From NCBI RefSeq assembly GCF_001975705.1, contig NZ_CP015095.1, positions 70,426-134,425 of the forward strand: a stretch of DNA of 64,000 nt. The letters are read 5' to 3'. The notes under the pieces are model-generated. The model searched no databases, was not told the origin of the DNA, and was given only the letters and a program-made list of their open reading frames with translations. The translations under genes and the position numbers were made by a program. This stretch comes from Salipiger abyssi. GTDB lineage: Bacteria; Pseudomonadota; Alphaproteobacteria; Rhodobacterales; Rhodobacteraceae. Positions 34,974-44,591 of this stretch are shown one piece after another; the first letter of the stretch is position 1, and each line of letters begins with the position of its first letter.

Positions 34974-35870
34974 ATGCTGCGCGAAAACATCAACGATCTC
35001 ATCGCCTTTGCCGCCGTTGCCGAAGAGCGCAGCTTTACCCGCGCGGCGGCGCGGCTCAACGTCTCGCAATCGGCGCTGAGCCACACGATCAAGGGGCTGG
35101 AAAAGCGCCTCGGCCTGCGCCTGCTGACCCGCACGACGCGCGCGGTGGCGCCGACGCTCGAGGGCGAGGATCTGCTCACCACGCTCAACCCCTGTTTCGA
35201 AAAGATCGAAACCCGGCTCATGGCGCTCAACGACGCGCGCGACCAGCCGACCGGCACCGTGCGCATCGCCGCCACCGAATATGCCATCGAAAGCCTGCTC
35301 TGGCCCAAGCTTTCGCCGGTGCTGAAGCGCTATCCGACGGTGAATATCGAGTTCGTCATGGATTACGGCTATACCGATCTGGCCAGCGCGCAATGCGATG
35401 CGGGCGTGCGTTACGGCGAGCAGGTCAGCGACGGCATGATCGCCATGCGGATCGGCCCGGAGGAGCGCATGGTCTGCGTCGGCGCGCCGGCCTATTTCGA
35501 CGAGGCGGGCAGCCCCGAGGTGCCGCAGGATCTGACCGGACACCGCTGCATCAACCTGCGGCTCTCCACCCATGGCGCGCTCTATGCCTGGGAGTTCGAG
35601 GACGAGGACGGCAACGAGATCCGCGTCAAGGTACAGGGCCAGGCCTGTTTCAACACGATCAACCCGGTGCTGCGGGCGGCGCTGGACGGGCACGGGCTGG
35701 CGCTGATCCCCGAGCGGCTGGCGCAGCCGCATGTGGCGGCGGGCCGGCTGCACCTCTGTCTGGAGCGCTATTGCCCCTATTTCCCGGGCTTTCACCTCTA
35801 CTATCCCAGCCGACAGCGCCCGTCCTCGGCCTTCGAGGTGGTGCTGGAGGGGCTGCGCGAGCGCGGCTGA
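34974..35870 (+). CDS. LysR-family transcriptional regulator
   Basis: 298 aa with the N-terminal winged HTH (LIAFAAVAEERSFTRAAARLNVSQSALSHTIKGLEKRLGLRLLTRTTRAV) and the C-terminal periplasmic-binding-like inducer domain. Probable regulator of the flanking genes: matching operator candidates lie upstream of the divergent cyclophilin-like gene and of the 35978 operon. The inducer is unknown. Confidence 0.92.
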   Translation: MLRENINDLIAFAAVAEERSFTRAAARLNVSQSALSHTIKGLEKRLGLRLLTRTTRAVAPTLEGEDLLTTLNPCFEKIETRLMALNDARDQPTGTVRIAATEYAIESLLWPKLSPVLKRYPTVNIEFVMDYGYTDLASAQCDAGVRYGEQVSDGMIAMRIGPEERMVCVGAPAYFDEAGSPEVPQDLTGHRCINLRLSTHGALYAWEFEDEDGNEIRVKVQGQACFNTINPVLRAALDGHGLALIPERLAQPHVAAGRLHLCLERYCPYFPGFHLYYPSRQRPSSAFEVVLEGLRERG

Positions 35871-35875
35871 GCATT

Positions 35876-35897
35876 CATGAGAACGGGTCATGAGTGG
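35876..35897. promoter_or_regulatory. LysR-type operator candidate, site 2
   Basis: CATGAG-AACGGG-TCATGAGTGG, matching site 1 in all 16 outer bases. It lies just after the LysR stop and 81 bases before the 35978 operon, consistent with activation of that operon. Confidence 0.6.
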
Positions 35898-35977
35898 CGT
35901 GATTGCGCGGGCTATTAAGATCTGTGCGATGCGGGCCATGTCGGAGGGGAGACATCATTCCCCGGAAGGAGACCCCG

Positions 35978-36739
35978 ATGAAACTGCCCTTTGCCGCCTC
36001 GGCCATCGCCCTCGTGACCAGCTCCGCATTCGCGCAGGAGGCCGCGCGCACGCTGCCCGACGCGGTGGGGCAGGTCGCCCCGGCGCTCGACGCCTATGCT
36101 TCCGACGCGCTGTTCGGCGCGGAATGGTCCGATGAGAGCCTCGCGCCCCGCGACCGCGCGCTGATCACCTTTGCCGCGCTGATGACCCGGCACGAGACGG
36201 GCGCGCTTGCCGATCATATCGCGCTGGCGCTCGACGCGGGTGTGACCCCCGCCGAGATCTCCGAGACGATCACCCATCTGGCCTTCTACACCGGCTGGGG
36301 CAACGCCACCGCCGCCGCCGAGGCCGCCGCACCGGTCTTTGCCGAGCGCGGCATCGCCGCGGCGGATCTGCCGGGCGCGGATCCGGAACTGCTGCCGCTC
36401 GACGAAGAGGCCGAGGCCGCGCGCGAGGAGACGGTGAAGGGCAATTACGGCGCCGTCAGCATGGGCGTGGTGGACAACACCCGCGAGTTGCTGTTCCGCG
36501 ATCTCTGGCTGCGCCCCGATCTGGCGCCGCGCGACCGCAGCCTGATCACCGTGGCGGCGCTGATCGCCGCCGGCCAGCCCGAACAGATGACCTTTCACCT
36601 CAACCGCGCCATGGACAACGGCTTGACCCGGGAAGAGGCCGGCGCGATGTTGTCGCATCTCGCCTTCTATGCCGGCTGGCCCAAGGTATTCTCGGCGCTG
36701 CCGGTGGCAAAAGCGGTCTTCGAAGACCGCGCCGGCTGA
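35978..36739 (+). CDS. Exported double carboxymuconolactone-decarboxylase-fold protein
   Basis: 253 aa with a signal peptide (about 1-21, AxA before QEAARTLPDA). It contains two tandem CMD/AhpD-like domains with the repeated pattern LAPRDRALITFAAL / LAPRDRSLITVAAL and HLAFYTGWGNA / HLAFYAGWPKV. No CxxC pair is seen. The family is common in Proteobacteria near cupins and oxidoreductases, with no firm function. It begins a three-gene run under LysR box 2. Confidence 0.82.
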   Translation: MKLPFAASAIALVTSSAFAQEAARTLPDAVGQVAPALDAYASDALFGAEWSDESLAPRDRALITFAALMTRHETGALADHIALALDAGVTPAEISETITHLAFYTGWGNATAAAEAAAPVFAERGIAAADLPGADPELLPLDEEAEAAREETVKGNYGAVSMGVVDNTRELLFRDLWLRPDLAPRDRSLITVAALIAAGQPEQMTFHLNRAMDNGLTREEAGAMLSHLAFYAGWPKVFSALPVAKAVFEDRAG

Positions 36740-36757
36740 GACCGCAAGGAGATCGCG

Positions 36758-37396
36758 ATGAGGATCGGTATTCTCGGATCAGGGCTGATGGGCGGCAAGC
36801 TCGGCCATTTCTGGGCTGCCAGCGGCCATGACGTGTGTTTCGCCTATTCCCGCAGCCGCTCGAAACTCGACCGGCTCGCCCGCGAGAGCGGCGCCAGCAG
36901 CGGCACGGTTGCCGAGGCGGTGCAGGGCGCCGATGCGCTGCTCCTGTCGGTGCACTGGTCGAGGGTTGGCGACGTGCTGGAGCAGGCCGGCGATCTCGCC
37001 GGGCAGGTGGTGCTCAACTGCTGCGTGCCGCTGAACGAGAGCGACACCGAGCTGGTCGTCGGCACCACGAGCTCCGGCGCCGAGGAACTGGCCCGCATGC
37101 GCCCCGACGCGCGCTGGGTGGCCTGCTTCAACACCAGCCCGTCCGAGAGCTTTGCCCCGGTCTTTGCCCGCAAGGACCAGGAACCGCGCCCGCAGCTCAT
37201 GGTCTATGGCGATGACGAAGAGGCAAAGGCGGTGGCCGGCGGGCTGATCCGCGATATCGGCTTCGAGCCGCTCGACACCGGGCGGCTGCGCAATGCGCGT
37301 TTCGTCGAGCCCTTCGCCATGGTCACCGCAGAGCTGGCCTATGGCCAGCCCGGCGGCCCGGCGCTGACCTACCGTTTCGAGAAACTGCGCGGCTGA
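36758..37396 (+). CDS. NAD(P)-binding F420-reductase-like oxidoreductase
   Basis: 212 aa Rossmann protein of the NADP oxidoreductase coenzyme F420-dependent family, with GILGSGLMGGKLGHFWAASGH at the N-terminus. In F420-free bacteria such proteins are generic NADPH-dependent reductases. It starts 18 bases after the CMD protein and 24 bases before the cupin gene. Confidence 0.83.
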   Translation: MRIGILGSGLMGGKLGHFWAASGHDVCFAYSRSRSKLDRLARESGASSGTVAEAVQGADALLLSVHWSRVGDVLEQAGDLAGQVVLNCCVPLNESDTELVVGTTSSGAEELARMRPDARWVACFNTSPSESFAPVFARKDQEPRPQLMVYGDDEEAKAVAGGLIRDIGFEPLDTGRLRNARFVEPFAMVTAELAYGQPGGPALTYRFEKLRG

Positions 37397-37420
37397 CCGC
37401 GCAAAGACAGGAGACATATC

Positions 37421-37825
37421 ATGAAGATCATCCGTTCCGGCAGCGCCCCGTCGAACCCGGGGCCCGAAGACTGGTTCACCGGCACCGTCCGCGTCGACCC
37501 GCTCTTTGCCGCCGAGGAACCGGGCCGCACCAGCGGCGCCCATGTCACCTTTGAACCCGGCGCGCGTACCGCCTGGCACACCCATCCGGCAGGGCAGACC
37601 CTGATCGTCACCTTCGGGCGCGGCCTTGTGCAGCGCGAGGGCGGCCCGGTGGAGGAGATCCGCCAGGGCGATGTCGTCTGGTTCCCGGCGGAGGAAAAGC
37701 ACTGGCACGGCGCCGCGCCCGAAACCGCCATGAGCCATATCGCGGTTCAGGAAAGCATTGACGGCAGCCCGGTGACCTGGATGGAAAAAGTCTCCGATGA
37801 GGACTATCTCTCCGGCGAAAAATGA
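37421..37825 (+). CDS. Cupin protein of the (R)-hydroxynitrile lyase type, paralog
   Basis: 134 aa paralog of the 27999 gene, with all metal and active-site positions conserved at identical numbers (His53, His55, Gln59, His94, His106). The two proteins share most residues throughout, including [29 protein letters not shown] and DEDYL. It is the last gene of the LysR-linked operon, with the IS30 element inserted directly downstream. Confidence 0.88.
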   Translation: MKIIRSGSAPSNPGPEDWFTGTVRVDPLFAAEEPGRTSGAHVTFEPGARTAWHTHPAGQTLIVTFGRGLVQREGGPVEEIRQGDVVWFPAEEKHWHGAAPETAMSHIAVQESIDGSPVTWMEKVSDEDYLSGEK

Positions 37826-37841
37826 CGGGAGAGGCCCCGGT

Positions 37842-38955
37842 GTGAACTCACGCCGAAGCGCAAATTCTGATTTCTTATTCTACGTCAGTCGGTTCTGGAT
37901 ATCCACGAGCTTGGCCTCGAAGACCTCGGCGGGCGTTCGGTAGCCCAGGCATTTGCGGGGCGTCGCGTTGAGGCGCTGGCAAATCGACCTCAAATATCGA
38001 TTTGTCAGCGCCGTCGGTTCGGTCGAGCGGGGCAGGAACTTGCGAAGACGGTTGTTGGTGTTCTCGACCGTGCCTTTCTGCCAGGGCGCCCGCGGGTCGC
38101 AGAACCAGCTGTCCGCGCCGATCCCATCCTTGAGCCGTTGCCATGCCGAGAACTCGGACCCGCGGTCGAATGTGATGGATTGGCGTGCGTCGGCGGGCAG
38201 GGCGGAGAGCCCCTGGATGAGGGCTTCCATGATCGGCTTCGATCGCCGGTCCTCGTTGCGCAGCACGACGGTGTAGCGGCCGACGCGCTCCACCAGGGAG
38301 GTCACGTTGATCTTGCCGTGCTCCTTGCGGAACATCACCAGGTCACATTCCCAGTGCCCAAACTCAACGCGCTCGGCGACGCGATCCGGTCTGTTTGAAA
38401 GGTTCTGCGCATCCGAGATGTGGCTGCGCTGGTACCGGCGGTATCCACGAGGTCTGCGGCGTCTGCGATGCTCGGGCAGGTGCCGGTAGAACTGCTCGGC
38501 GCGACCTTCCTTCGAGTAGGCGTAGCGATAGATCGTTTCGTGGCTCACGCGGACACCATGCTGCTCGAGACGCATCCGGCCGGCGATCTGCTCCGGTGAC
38601 CAGCCAGCCTTGAGACCATGCTCGACGGCAGCTTTGAGCTGAGGGTGCTGAACCATCTTGCGGTGAAGGGCGCGGCGCTTCTCGCTCATGGTCTGAGCGT
38701 TCAGCGCGTAGTATCCTGAGAGCTCTGGCAGTCCGCCGCCGTCGAAGTGGTTGCGCTTCAGATCACGATAGATCGTCGAGGGGGCGCGGCTCAGGCGATC
38801 CGCGATCTCGGGTATCGGCATCTTGGCTTCACGCCACTTGGCAATCTTGATCCGTTCCTCGAAACTCAGCTGAAGGTAGCAACGACCCATCCCACGTCCT
38901 CCACGCAAACTTCTGTTTTGATACAGAATTTGCACTTCGTTTGTGAATCCACCCT
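37842..38955 (-). mobile_element. IS30-family insertion sequence
   Basis: About 1.1 kb with a single transposase gene. Imperfect terminal inverted repeats are visible: near the left end CGAAGCGCAAATTCTG (37854-37869), and on the opposite strand near the right end CGAAGTGCAAATTCTG. The exact ends are uncertain by a few bases, and I could not fix a clear target duplication; CCGGT flanks both sides and is a candidate. The element separates the cupin operon from the glutarate module. Confidence 0.8.
37880..38890 (-). CDS. IS30-family transposase
   Basis: 336 aa DDE transposase. The N-terminal helix-turn-helix (LSFEERIKIAKWREAKMPIPEIADRLSRAPSTIYRDLKRN) and the retroviral-integrase-like catalytic domain are present, with Asp in WECDLVMF, Asp in ITFDRGSEF and Glu in GTVENTNNRLRKFLPR. 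The frame is intact and full length for IS30, so the element may be active. The start at 38890 is preferred to an ATG at 39010 outside the element. Confidence 0.93.
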   Translation of the reverse strand: MGRCYLQLSFEERIKIAKWREAKMPIPEIADRLSRAPSTIYRDLKRNHFDGGGLPELSGYYALNAQTMSEKRRALHRKMVQHPQLKAAVEHGLKAGWSPEQIAGRMRLEQHGVRVSHETIYRYAYSKEGRAEQFYRHLPEHRRRRRPRGYRRYQRSHISDAQNLSNRPDRVAERVEFGHWECDLVMFRKEHGKINVTSLVERVGRYTVVLRNEDRRSKPIMEALIQGLSALPADARQSITFDRGSEFSAWQRLKDGIGADSWFCDPRAPWQKGTVENTNNRLRKFLPRSTEPTALTNRYLRSICQRLNATPRKCLGYRTPAEVFEAKLVDIQNRLT

Positions 38956-38998
38956 GCCGGTGAGCGCAAGGCCCATAATCCGTCTTATGTAAAGTAAC

Positions 38999-39023
38999 CG
39001 GATGCGCCACCCGGGCGCATCCG
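38999..39023 (-). terminator. Hairpin terminator after the 39027 LysR gene
   Basis: CGGATGCGC / GCGCATCCG stem with a seven-base loop. It begins four bases after the stop of the minus-strand LysR gene. No T run. Confidence 0.5.
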
Positions 39024-39026
39024 ATG

Positions 39027-39944
39027 CTATGTCGCCCGGATCACCCTTTCCTCGGCACCGCTTTCCGCCGCCAGCCAGGACCGGAAGGCCATGAGCGGCG
39101 CGTCCGCGGTCTTGGCCTCGGGCCAGACCAGCCAATAGGCGCCCCGGATCGGCACCGCCTGGCGCAGCACCGGCACCAGCCGGCCCTCGGCGATCTCGAT
39201 CTGCGCGAGATAATCCGGCAGCAGCGCCACGCCGAGCCCGGAAATCGCCGCCTGGATCATCATGGAAAACTGATCCATCAGCATGCCGCCGCCCTGACAG
39301 GGGGCGCCGCCCTGACCCTCGAACCAGTCGGCCCAGGCATTGGGACGGGATTCCAGATGCAACATCGGCAGATCGCGCAGATCGTCGACACTCTCCAGCC
39401 GGTGCGCCGCCGCAAAGCCCGGCGAGACGCAGGCCGTCGCGCGCTCGTCGAAGAGCTTGAGATGGTTCGCCCCCGGCCAGTCCGCCGCGCCGAAATAGAT
39501 CGCCGCATCGAAGATCTCGACCTCAAAGTCGAACCGCGCGATCCGCGTCGACATGTTGAGCGCGATGCCCGGATGGCGTTTCAGGAAATCGCCCAGACGC
39601 GGCCCCAGCCAGCGGGTGGCGAAGGTCGGCAGCACCGCCAGCGACAGCGTGCCGCCCTCGGGGTTGGCGACCACCGCCATGCTGGCGCGCTGCACCATGT
39701 CGAGCGCGCGGGCCACGTCGCGCTGATAGCTGAGCGCGGCGGCGTTGGGGATCAGGCGCCGGCGCTGGCGCAGGAACAGCTCGCGCCCGAGCTGCTCTTC
39801 CAGCGACAGGATCAGCCGGCTGACCGTGCTCTGCGTCAGGCTCAGCTCCTCGGCGGCGGCGGTGACCGAGCCGTGGCGCACCACCGCATCGAAGGCGAGC
39901 AGCAGCTTGATCGAGGGCAGAAAGCGCCGTGGCCGCATATCCAT
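39027..39944 (-). CDS. LysR-family regulator of the glutarate/glutaryl-CoA module (GcvA-type)
   Basis: 305 aa LysR. The N-terminal HTH is LLLAFDAVVRHGSVTAAAEELSLTQSTVSRLILSLEEQLG, followed by the ligand-binding domain. The FLPSIKLLLAFDAVVRHGS start is typical of the GcvA-like group. It is divergent from gcdH by 111 bases, which is the classical arrangement for a GcdR-type activator. The start at 39944 is supported by AGGAA five bases upstream; the long frame extending to 42437 on this strand is antisense noise. Confidence 0.9.
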   Translation of the reverse strand: MDMRPRRFLPSIKLLLAFDAVVRHGSVTAAAEELSLTQSTVSRLILSLEEQLGRELFLRQRRRLIPNAAALSYQRDVARALDMVQRASMAVVANPEGGTLSLAVLPTFATRWLGPRLGDFLKRHPGIALNMSTRIARFDFEVEIFDAAIYFGAADWPGANHLKLFDERATACVSPGFAAAHRLESVDDLRDLPMLHLESRPNAWADWFEGQGGAPCQGGGMLMDQFSMMIQAAISGLGVALLPDYLAQIEIAEGRLVPVLRQAVPIRGAYWLVWPEAKTADAPLMAFRSWLAAESGAEERVIRAT

Positions 39945-40055
39945 TCCGTTCCTGAATGTTTTGATGCGGGAATACCGCTGTTTTCCGGGGCTATACACTG
40001 ATATCAGCGCAGGGAATACATGAAAGCCACAGACACGATCTCCGGAGGACCCCCC
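39945..40055. promoter_or_regulatory. Divergent LysR/gcdH promoter region
   Basis: Contains two copies of GGGAATAC (at about 39967 and 40012) and the palindrome TGATATCA. These are plausible LysR contacts. No sigma-54 element is present here, in contrast to most operons of the window. Confidence 0.4.
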
Positions 40056-41255
40056 ATGTCGTCGACCTCGTACAAAGGCATCCCGTTCAACTGGGCGGAT
40101 CCGTTCCTGCTCGACGACCAGCTCACCGAAGACGAACGGATGATCCGCGACGCCGCCAACGCCTTTGCCAGCGACCGGCTGCTGAGCCGGGTCGAAGAGG
40201 CCTATCTCGAGGAAAAGACCGATCCCGAGATCTTCCGCGAGATGGGGGCTGCGGGGCTGCTGGGGGTGACCGTGCCCGAGGAATATGGCGGCGCCGGCGC
40301 CTCTTACGTGTCCTATGGCCTCGTGGCGCGCGAGGTCGAGCGCGTCGACAGCGGCTATCGCTCGATGATGTCGGTGCAGTCCTCGCTGGTGATGTTCCCG
40401 ATCCAGGCCTATGGGTCGGAAGAGCAAAAGCGCAAATACCTGCCCAAGCTCGCCAGCGGCGAATGGATCGGCTGCTTCGGCCTGACCGAACCCGATGCCG
40501 GCTCCGATCCCGGCGGCATGAAGACCCGTGCCATCAAGACCGAGGGCGGCTATCGCCTGATCGGCTCCAAGATGTGGATCTCGAACAGCCCGATCGCCGA
40601 TGTCTTCGTGGTCTGGGCGAAATCCGAAGCGCATGACGGCAAGGTGCGCGGTTTTGTGCTGGAGAAGGGCATGAAGGGCCTGACGGCGCCCAAGATCGGC
40701 GGCAAGCTCAGCCTGCGCGCCTCGATCACCGGCGAGATCGTTCTGGACAATGTCGAGGTCGGCGAAGAGGCGCTGCTGCCCGGCGTGCAGGGCATGGGCG
40801 GCCCGTTCGGCTGTCTCAACCGCGCCCGCTACGGCATCGCCTGGGGCGTGATGGGGGCCGCCGAGGATTGCTTTTTCCGGGCCCGGCAATACGGGCTCGA
40901 CCGCAAGCAGTTCAACCGCCCGCTGGCCGCGACGCAGCTCTATCAGAAGAAGCTCGCGGATATGGAGACCGAGATCGCGCTCGGCCTTCAGGGCGCGCTG
41001 CGGGTCGGGCGGCTCTTCGACGAGGGCCGCTTTGCCCCCGAGATGATCTCGCTGGTCAAGCGCAACAATTGCGGCAAGGCGCTGGATATCGCCCGGCAGG
41101 CGCGCGACATGCATGGCGGCAACGGCATCCAGATTGAATACCACGTCATCCGCCATTCGCAGAACCTCGAAACGGTCAACACCTACGAGGGCACCCACGA
41201 TGTGCACGCGCTGATCCTCGGCCGCGCGATCACCGATATCCAGGCCTTTGCGTAA
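40056..41255 (+). CDS. gcdH: Glutaryl-CoA dehydrogenase
   Basis: 399 aa. Oxidatively decarboxylates glutaryl-CoA to crotonyl-CoA. Glutaryl-specific features include the [12 protein letters not shown] segment, [34 protein letters not shown] and the catalytic Glu378 in [24 protein letters not shown]. The ATG at 40056 follows GGAGGA; the ATG at 40020 is too far upstream. This is the expected end point for odd-chain dicarboxyl-CoA such as pimeloyl-CoA, so it may connect to the ring-cleavage operon. Confidence 0.95.
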   Translation: MSSTSYKGIPFNWADPFLLDDQLTEDERMIRDAANAFASDRLLSRVEEAYLEEKTDPEIFREMGAAGLLGVTVPEEYGGAGASYVSYGLVAREVERVDSGYRSMMSVQSSLVMFPIQAYGSEEQKRKYLPKLASGEWIGCFGLTEPDAGSDPGGMKTRAIKTEGGYRLIGSKMWISNSPIADVFVVWAKSEAHDGKVRGFVLEKGMKGLTAPKIGGKLSLRASITGEIVLDNVEVGEEALLPGVQGMGGPFGCLNRARYGIAWGVMGAAEDCFFRARQYGLDRKQFNRPLAATQLYQKKLADMETEIALGLQGALRVGRLFDEGRFAPEMISLVKRNNCGKALDIARQARDMHGGNGIQIEYHVIRHSQNLETVNTYEGTHDVHALILGRAITDIQAFA

Positions 41256-41264
41256 GCCCGGCGC

Positions 41265-42440
41265 ATGTCCAGTGACGCACCCTACAAGGGCCTGAAGGTC
41301 GTCGAGCTGGCGCGCATCCTCGCCGGCCCGTGGATCGGCCAGACGCTGGCCGATCTCGGCGCCGAGGTGATCAAGATCGAGGCGCCCGAGGGCGACGACA
41401 CCCGCCGCTGGGGGCCGCCCTTTCTCGAACGGTCCCTGCCCGACGGCGGCACCGAGACGGTGGCGGCCTATTTCCATGCCGCCAATCGCGGCAAGAACTC
41501 GGTCACCTGCGATTTCTCGAACCCCGAGGATCTCGCCCGGCTCAAGGCGCTGATCGCCGAAGCGGATGTGGTGGTGGAGAATTTCAAGGTCGGCGGGCTG
41601 AAGAAGTTCGGTCTCGATTACGAGACGCTCTCGGCGCTGAATCCGGGGCTGGTCTATGCCTCGGTGACAGGTTTCGGCCAGACCGGGCCGCGCGCGCGGC
41701 AGCCGGGATACGATTTCCTGATCCAGGGCATGTGCGGGATCATGGATCTGACCGGCGAGCCGGAGGGCGAGCCGCAGAAAATCGGCGTCGCCTGGATCGA
41801 CATTTTCACCGGGCTTTACGGCGTCATCGGCGTGCAGGCGGCGCTGGCCGAGCGGGCGCGCTCGGGCAAGGGCCAGCATGTGGACCTGTCGCTGCTCGAT
41901 TGCGGCGTCGGCGTGCTGGCCAATCAGGCGACCAATTTCCTGCTCGGTGGCATCACCCCCCAACGGCTGGGCAATGCGCATCCGAATATCGTGCCCTATC
42001 AGGTCTTTCCCGCCGCCGACGGGCATCTCATCGTGGCCTGCGGCAATGACCGTCAGTTCCGTGCGCTCTGCGCCGAGCTGGGGCTGGACGGGCTGGCGGA
42101 CGATCCGCGCTATGCCACCAACCCGGCGCGGGTCGCCCACCGCGAGGCGCTGTGCGCCATGCTGGCGGAACAGACCGCGCAGCGCACCAAAGCCGATCTC
42201 ATCGCCGGGCTGGAAAAAGCCGGCGTGCCGGGCGGGCCGATCAACACCGTGGCCGAGGCGCTGAGCGACGCGCAGATCGCGGCGCGCGGCATGACCATCG
42301 CGCCCGAGGGTCTGCCCGGGCTGCGCACCCCCATCGCGTTTTCGCGCAGCGAGCTGGTGCTCGACCGCGCCGCGCCGCGTCTGGGTATCGGCGAGGCGGC
42401 GTTCTCCTCCGCGCCCGAGACACCGGACGGCGCGCAATAG
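41265..42440 (+). CDS. CaiB/BaiF CoA transferase, probable glutarate CoA-transferase
   Basis: 391 aa class III CoA transferase, with [80 protein letters not shown] and the catalytic Asp179 (AWIDIFTG). Ten bases after gcdH and beside its LysR regulator, as in known glutarate-CoA transferase modules: it would move CoA from succinyl-CoA to glutarate. Confidence 0.92.
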   Translation: MSSDAPYKGLKVVELARILAGPWIGQTLADLGAEVIKIEAPEGDDTRRWGPPFLERSLPDGGTETVAAYFHAANRGKNSVTCDFSNPEDLARLKALIAEADVVVENFKVGGLKKFGLDYETLSALNPGLVYASVTGFGQTGPRARQPGYDFLIQGMCGIMDLTGEPEGEPQKIGVAWIDIFTGLYGVIGVQAALAERARSGKGQHVDLSLLDCGVGVLANQATNFLLGGITPQRLGNAHPNIVPYQVFPAADGHLIVACGNDRQFRALCAELGLDGLADDPRYATNPARVAHREALCAMLAEQTAQRTKADLIAGLEKAGVPGGPINTVAEALSDAQIAARGMTIAPEGLPGLRTPIAFSRSELVLDRAAPRLGIGEAAFSSAPETPDGAQ

Positions 42441-42450
42441 TGCCGCGCGG

Positions 42451-43206
42451 TTAGTCGGGGGCGGAGAGCGCCGGCGTCGAGGGGCGGTCGTCCTTGAGCG
42501 CCACGCCGGTGGCGCCGAGCTCGCGCGCCTTGCGGATCAGGAAGGCCAGAAGATCCGTCGCCCGGTCATAGCTCAGCCCGCCCCGGCCGTGGATGTTCGA
42601 CACGCAATTGCGGCGGCTGTCGGCGGTGCCGGGCTTCGGATCCCAGGTCAGATAGGCGCCGAGACTGTCCGAGACCGAAAGCCCCGGGCGCTCGCCAATC
42701 AGCACCAGGCAGAGCGGCGCCTGCATGGCGGCGGCGATCTCGTCACCGATGGCGACCCGGCCCTCGCGCACCAGCGCGACCGGGCCGATGGCGATCTCGG
42801 GCAGCGCCCCGGCAATGGCGCGCACCATATTGGCGGCGTGGGTGCTGACGGCGGTGGCCGAGAGCCCGTCGACAATGGCGATGGCGAGATCGGGCGCCGA
42901 GGCCGCGATACGCGCGCGGCTGTCGGCGGCAAGCCGGCGCCCCAGATCCGGGCGGCGGATATAGATGTCGCGGGTCTCCGCCTGGCTGTGCAGGTCTAGC
43001 ACCTCCAGCCCCTGCCCGGTCAGCGCGTCCGTGATGCCTTCCCAGTCTGCCGGGCTGCGGATCGCGTCGCGAGCGCGGGCATGGCTCAGCTGGAAATCGA
43101 GCACCGCCGAAAGCGGCGCGGCGCTACCCGTCGGGTCGAGCCGCACCCGCGACGGGGTGAGATCGCTCAGCCGGTGCACCACATCGGGAAACTCCGTCTC
43201 GCTCAT
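42451..43206 (-). CDS. eutC: Ethanolamine ammonia-lyase small subunit
   Basis: 251 aa light subunit of the adenosylcobalamin-dependent lyase. Family signatures are visible: RVRLDPTGSAAPLSAVLDFQLSHARARDAI near the N-terminus, LVLIGERPGLSVSDSLGAYLTW and NCVSNIHGRGGLSYDRA. It follows eutB with a four-base overlap. Its 3' end faces the CoA transferase gene, ten bases apart. Confidence 0.95.
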   Translation of the reverse strand: MSETEFPDVVHRLSDLTPSRVRLDPTGSAAPLSAVLDFQLSHARARDAIRSPADWEGITDALTGQGLEVLDLHSQAETRDIYIRRPDLGRRLAADSRARIAASAPDLAIAIVDGLSATAVSTHAANMVRAIAGALPEIAIGPVALVREGRVAIGDEIAAAMQAPLCLVLIGERPGLSVSDSLGAYLTWDPKPGTADSRRNCVSNIHGRGGLSYDRATDLLAFLIRKARELGATGVALKDDRPSTPALSAPD

Positions 43207-44591
43207 GACGACAGCCCCATGCGCTGCACCAGCCCGCCCAGATCCGGCAGCGCGCGCGGGCCGGCGCCGCTCTGCGCCAGATCCATCCGCGCCAGCCAGG
43301 CCTCGAATTCCGGCGCCGGGCGCAGGCCGAAGGTCCGGCGCAGATAGCTCGCATCCTCGAAGGACAGGCTCTGATAGCTCAGCATCACATCGTCCGAGCC
43401 CGGCACGCAGATCACGAAATTCACCCCCGCCGCCGCAAGCAGGGTCATCAGCGTGTCCATATCGTCCTGATCGGCCTCGACATGGTTGGTGTAGCAGACA
43501 TCCACCCCCATCGGCAGACCGAGCAGCTTGCCGCAGAAATGATCCTCCAGACCCGCGCGGATCACCTGTTTACCGTCATACAGGTATTCCGGCCCGATGA
43601 AGCCCACGACCGTGTTCACCAGCAGCGGCTCATAGGCGCGGGCGACGCCATAGGCGCGCACCTCCAGCGTCTGCTGATCGACGCCGTGATGGGCATCGGC
43701 GGAGAGCGGCGCGCCCTGCCCGGTCTCGAAATACATCACGTTGTTGCCCACCGTGCCGCGCCCCAGCGAGCGCGCGGCGTCATTGGCCTCGCCCAGTACC
43801 GCGAGATCGACGCCAAAGCCGCGATTGGCGGCCTCCGTCCCGGCGATGGACTGGAACGGCAGATCGACCGGCCCACCGGCATTGATGATCTCGATGGTAT
43901 TGGTGACATGGGTCAGCACGCAGCTCTGCATCGGCATGTCGAAATCGAGCCGCAGATCGTCGAGCGCCTTGAGGATCTCGGTGCAGTTCGAAAGGTTGTC
44001 GGAGGCCGGATTGATGCCGATGACCGCATCGCCCGCCCCCTGCAACAGCCCGTCGAGCACCGCCACCGCGATGCCGCGCAGATCGTCGGCGGGGTGGTTG
44101 GGCTGAAGCCGTGTCGAGAGCCGCCCGGCCCCGCCGATGGTGTTGCGGAACCTGGTGATCACCTGACATTTGCGCGCCACCGCGATCAGATCCTGATTGC
44201 GCATCAGCTTGGAGACGGCGGCCACCATTTCCGGCGTCAGCCCCGGCGCCAGCCGCGCCAGCGCCGCGCCATCCGCCGCATCCGAAAGCAGCCAGTCGCG
44301 CAGATCGCCCACGGTCATCGCCGCCACCGGCGCAAAGGCCGCCCTGTCGTGGGTGTCGACGATCAGCCTTGTGACCTCGTCGTCCTCGTAGGGCACCACG
44401 GATTCGTTGAGAAACTCCGCCAGCGGCAGTTCGGCCAGCGCGAACCGTGCCGCGACCCGGTGCACCTCGCTCTCGGCGGCAAGGCCGGCCAGCTCATCGC
44501 CGGAGCGCGCCGGGGTGGCCGCTGCCAGCAAGGCCGCAAGCGACTCGAACCGGTATCTTTCGTGACCGGCGGTCGCGAAATAGACGGGCAT
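43203..44591 (-). CDS. eutB: Ethanolamine ammonia-lyase large subunit
   Basis: 462 aa catalytic subunit, converting ethanolamine to acetaldehyde and ammonia with coenzyme B12. Recognisable segments are NLSNCTEILKALDDLRLDFDMPMQSCVLTHVTNTIEIINAGGPVDLPFQSIAGTEAANRGFGVDLAVL and FSFE-like SLSFEDASYLR. The start at 44591 has AGGAGAG upstream. There is no eut microcompartment shell gene, reactivase or permease in view, so it is the simple EutBC arrangement. Confidence 0.95.
   Translation of the reverse strand: MPVYFATAGHERYRFESLAALLAAATPARSGDELAGLAAESEVHRVAARFALAELPLAEFLNESVVPYEDDEVTRLIVDTHDRAAFAPVAAMTVGDLRDWLLSDAADGAALARLAPGLTPEMVAAVSKLMRNQDLIAVARKCQVITRFRNTIGGAGRLSTRLQPNHPADDLRGIAVAVLDGLLQGAGDAVIGINPASDNLSNCTEILKALDDLRLDFDMPMQSCVLTHVTNTIEIINAGGPVDLPFQSIAGTEAANRGFGVDLAVLGEANDAARSLGRGTVGNNVMYFETGQGAPLSADAHHGVDQQTLEVRAYGVARAYEPLLVNTVVGFIGPEYLYDGKQVIRAGLEDHFCGKLLGLPMGVDVCYTNHVEADQDDMDTLMTLLAAAGVNFVICVPGSDDVMLSYQSLSFEDASYLRRTFGLRPAPEFEAWLARMDLAQSGAGPRALPDLGGLVQRMGLSS

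Noticed and set aside
39945..42437. Extension of the minus-strand LysR frame across gcdH and the CoA transferase
   Set aside because: The LysR domain begins at 39944. The extra frame is opposite two clear genes and shows no domain.
42451..44591. Ethanolamine microcompartment locus
   Set aside because: Only eutB and eutC are present, with no shell, reactivase or aldehyde dehydrogenase genes.
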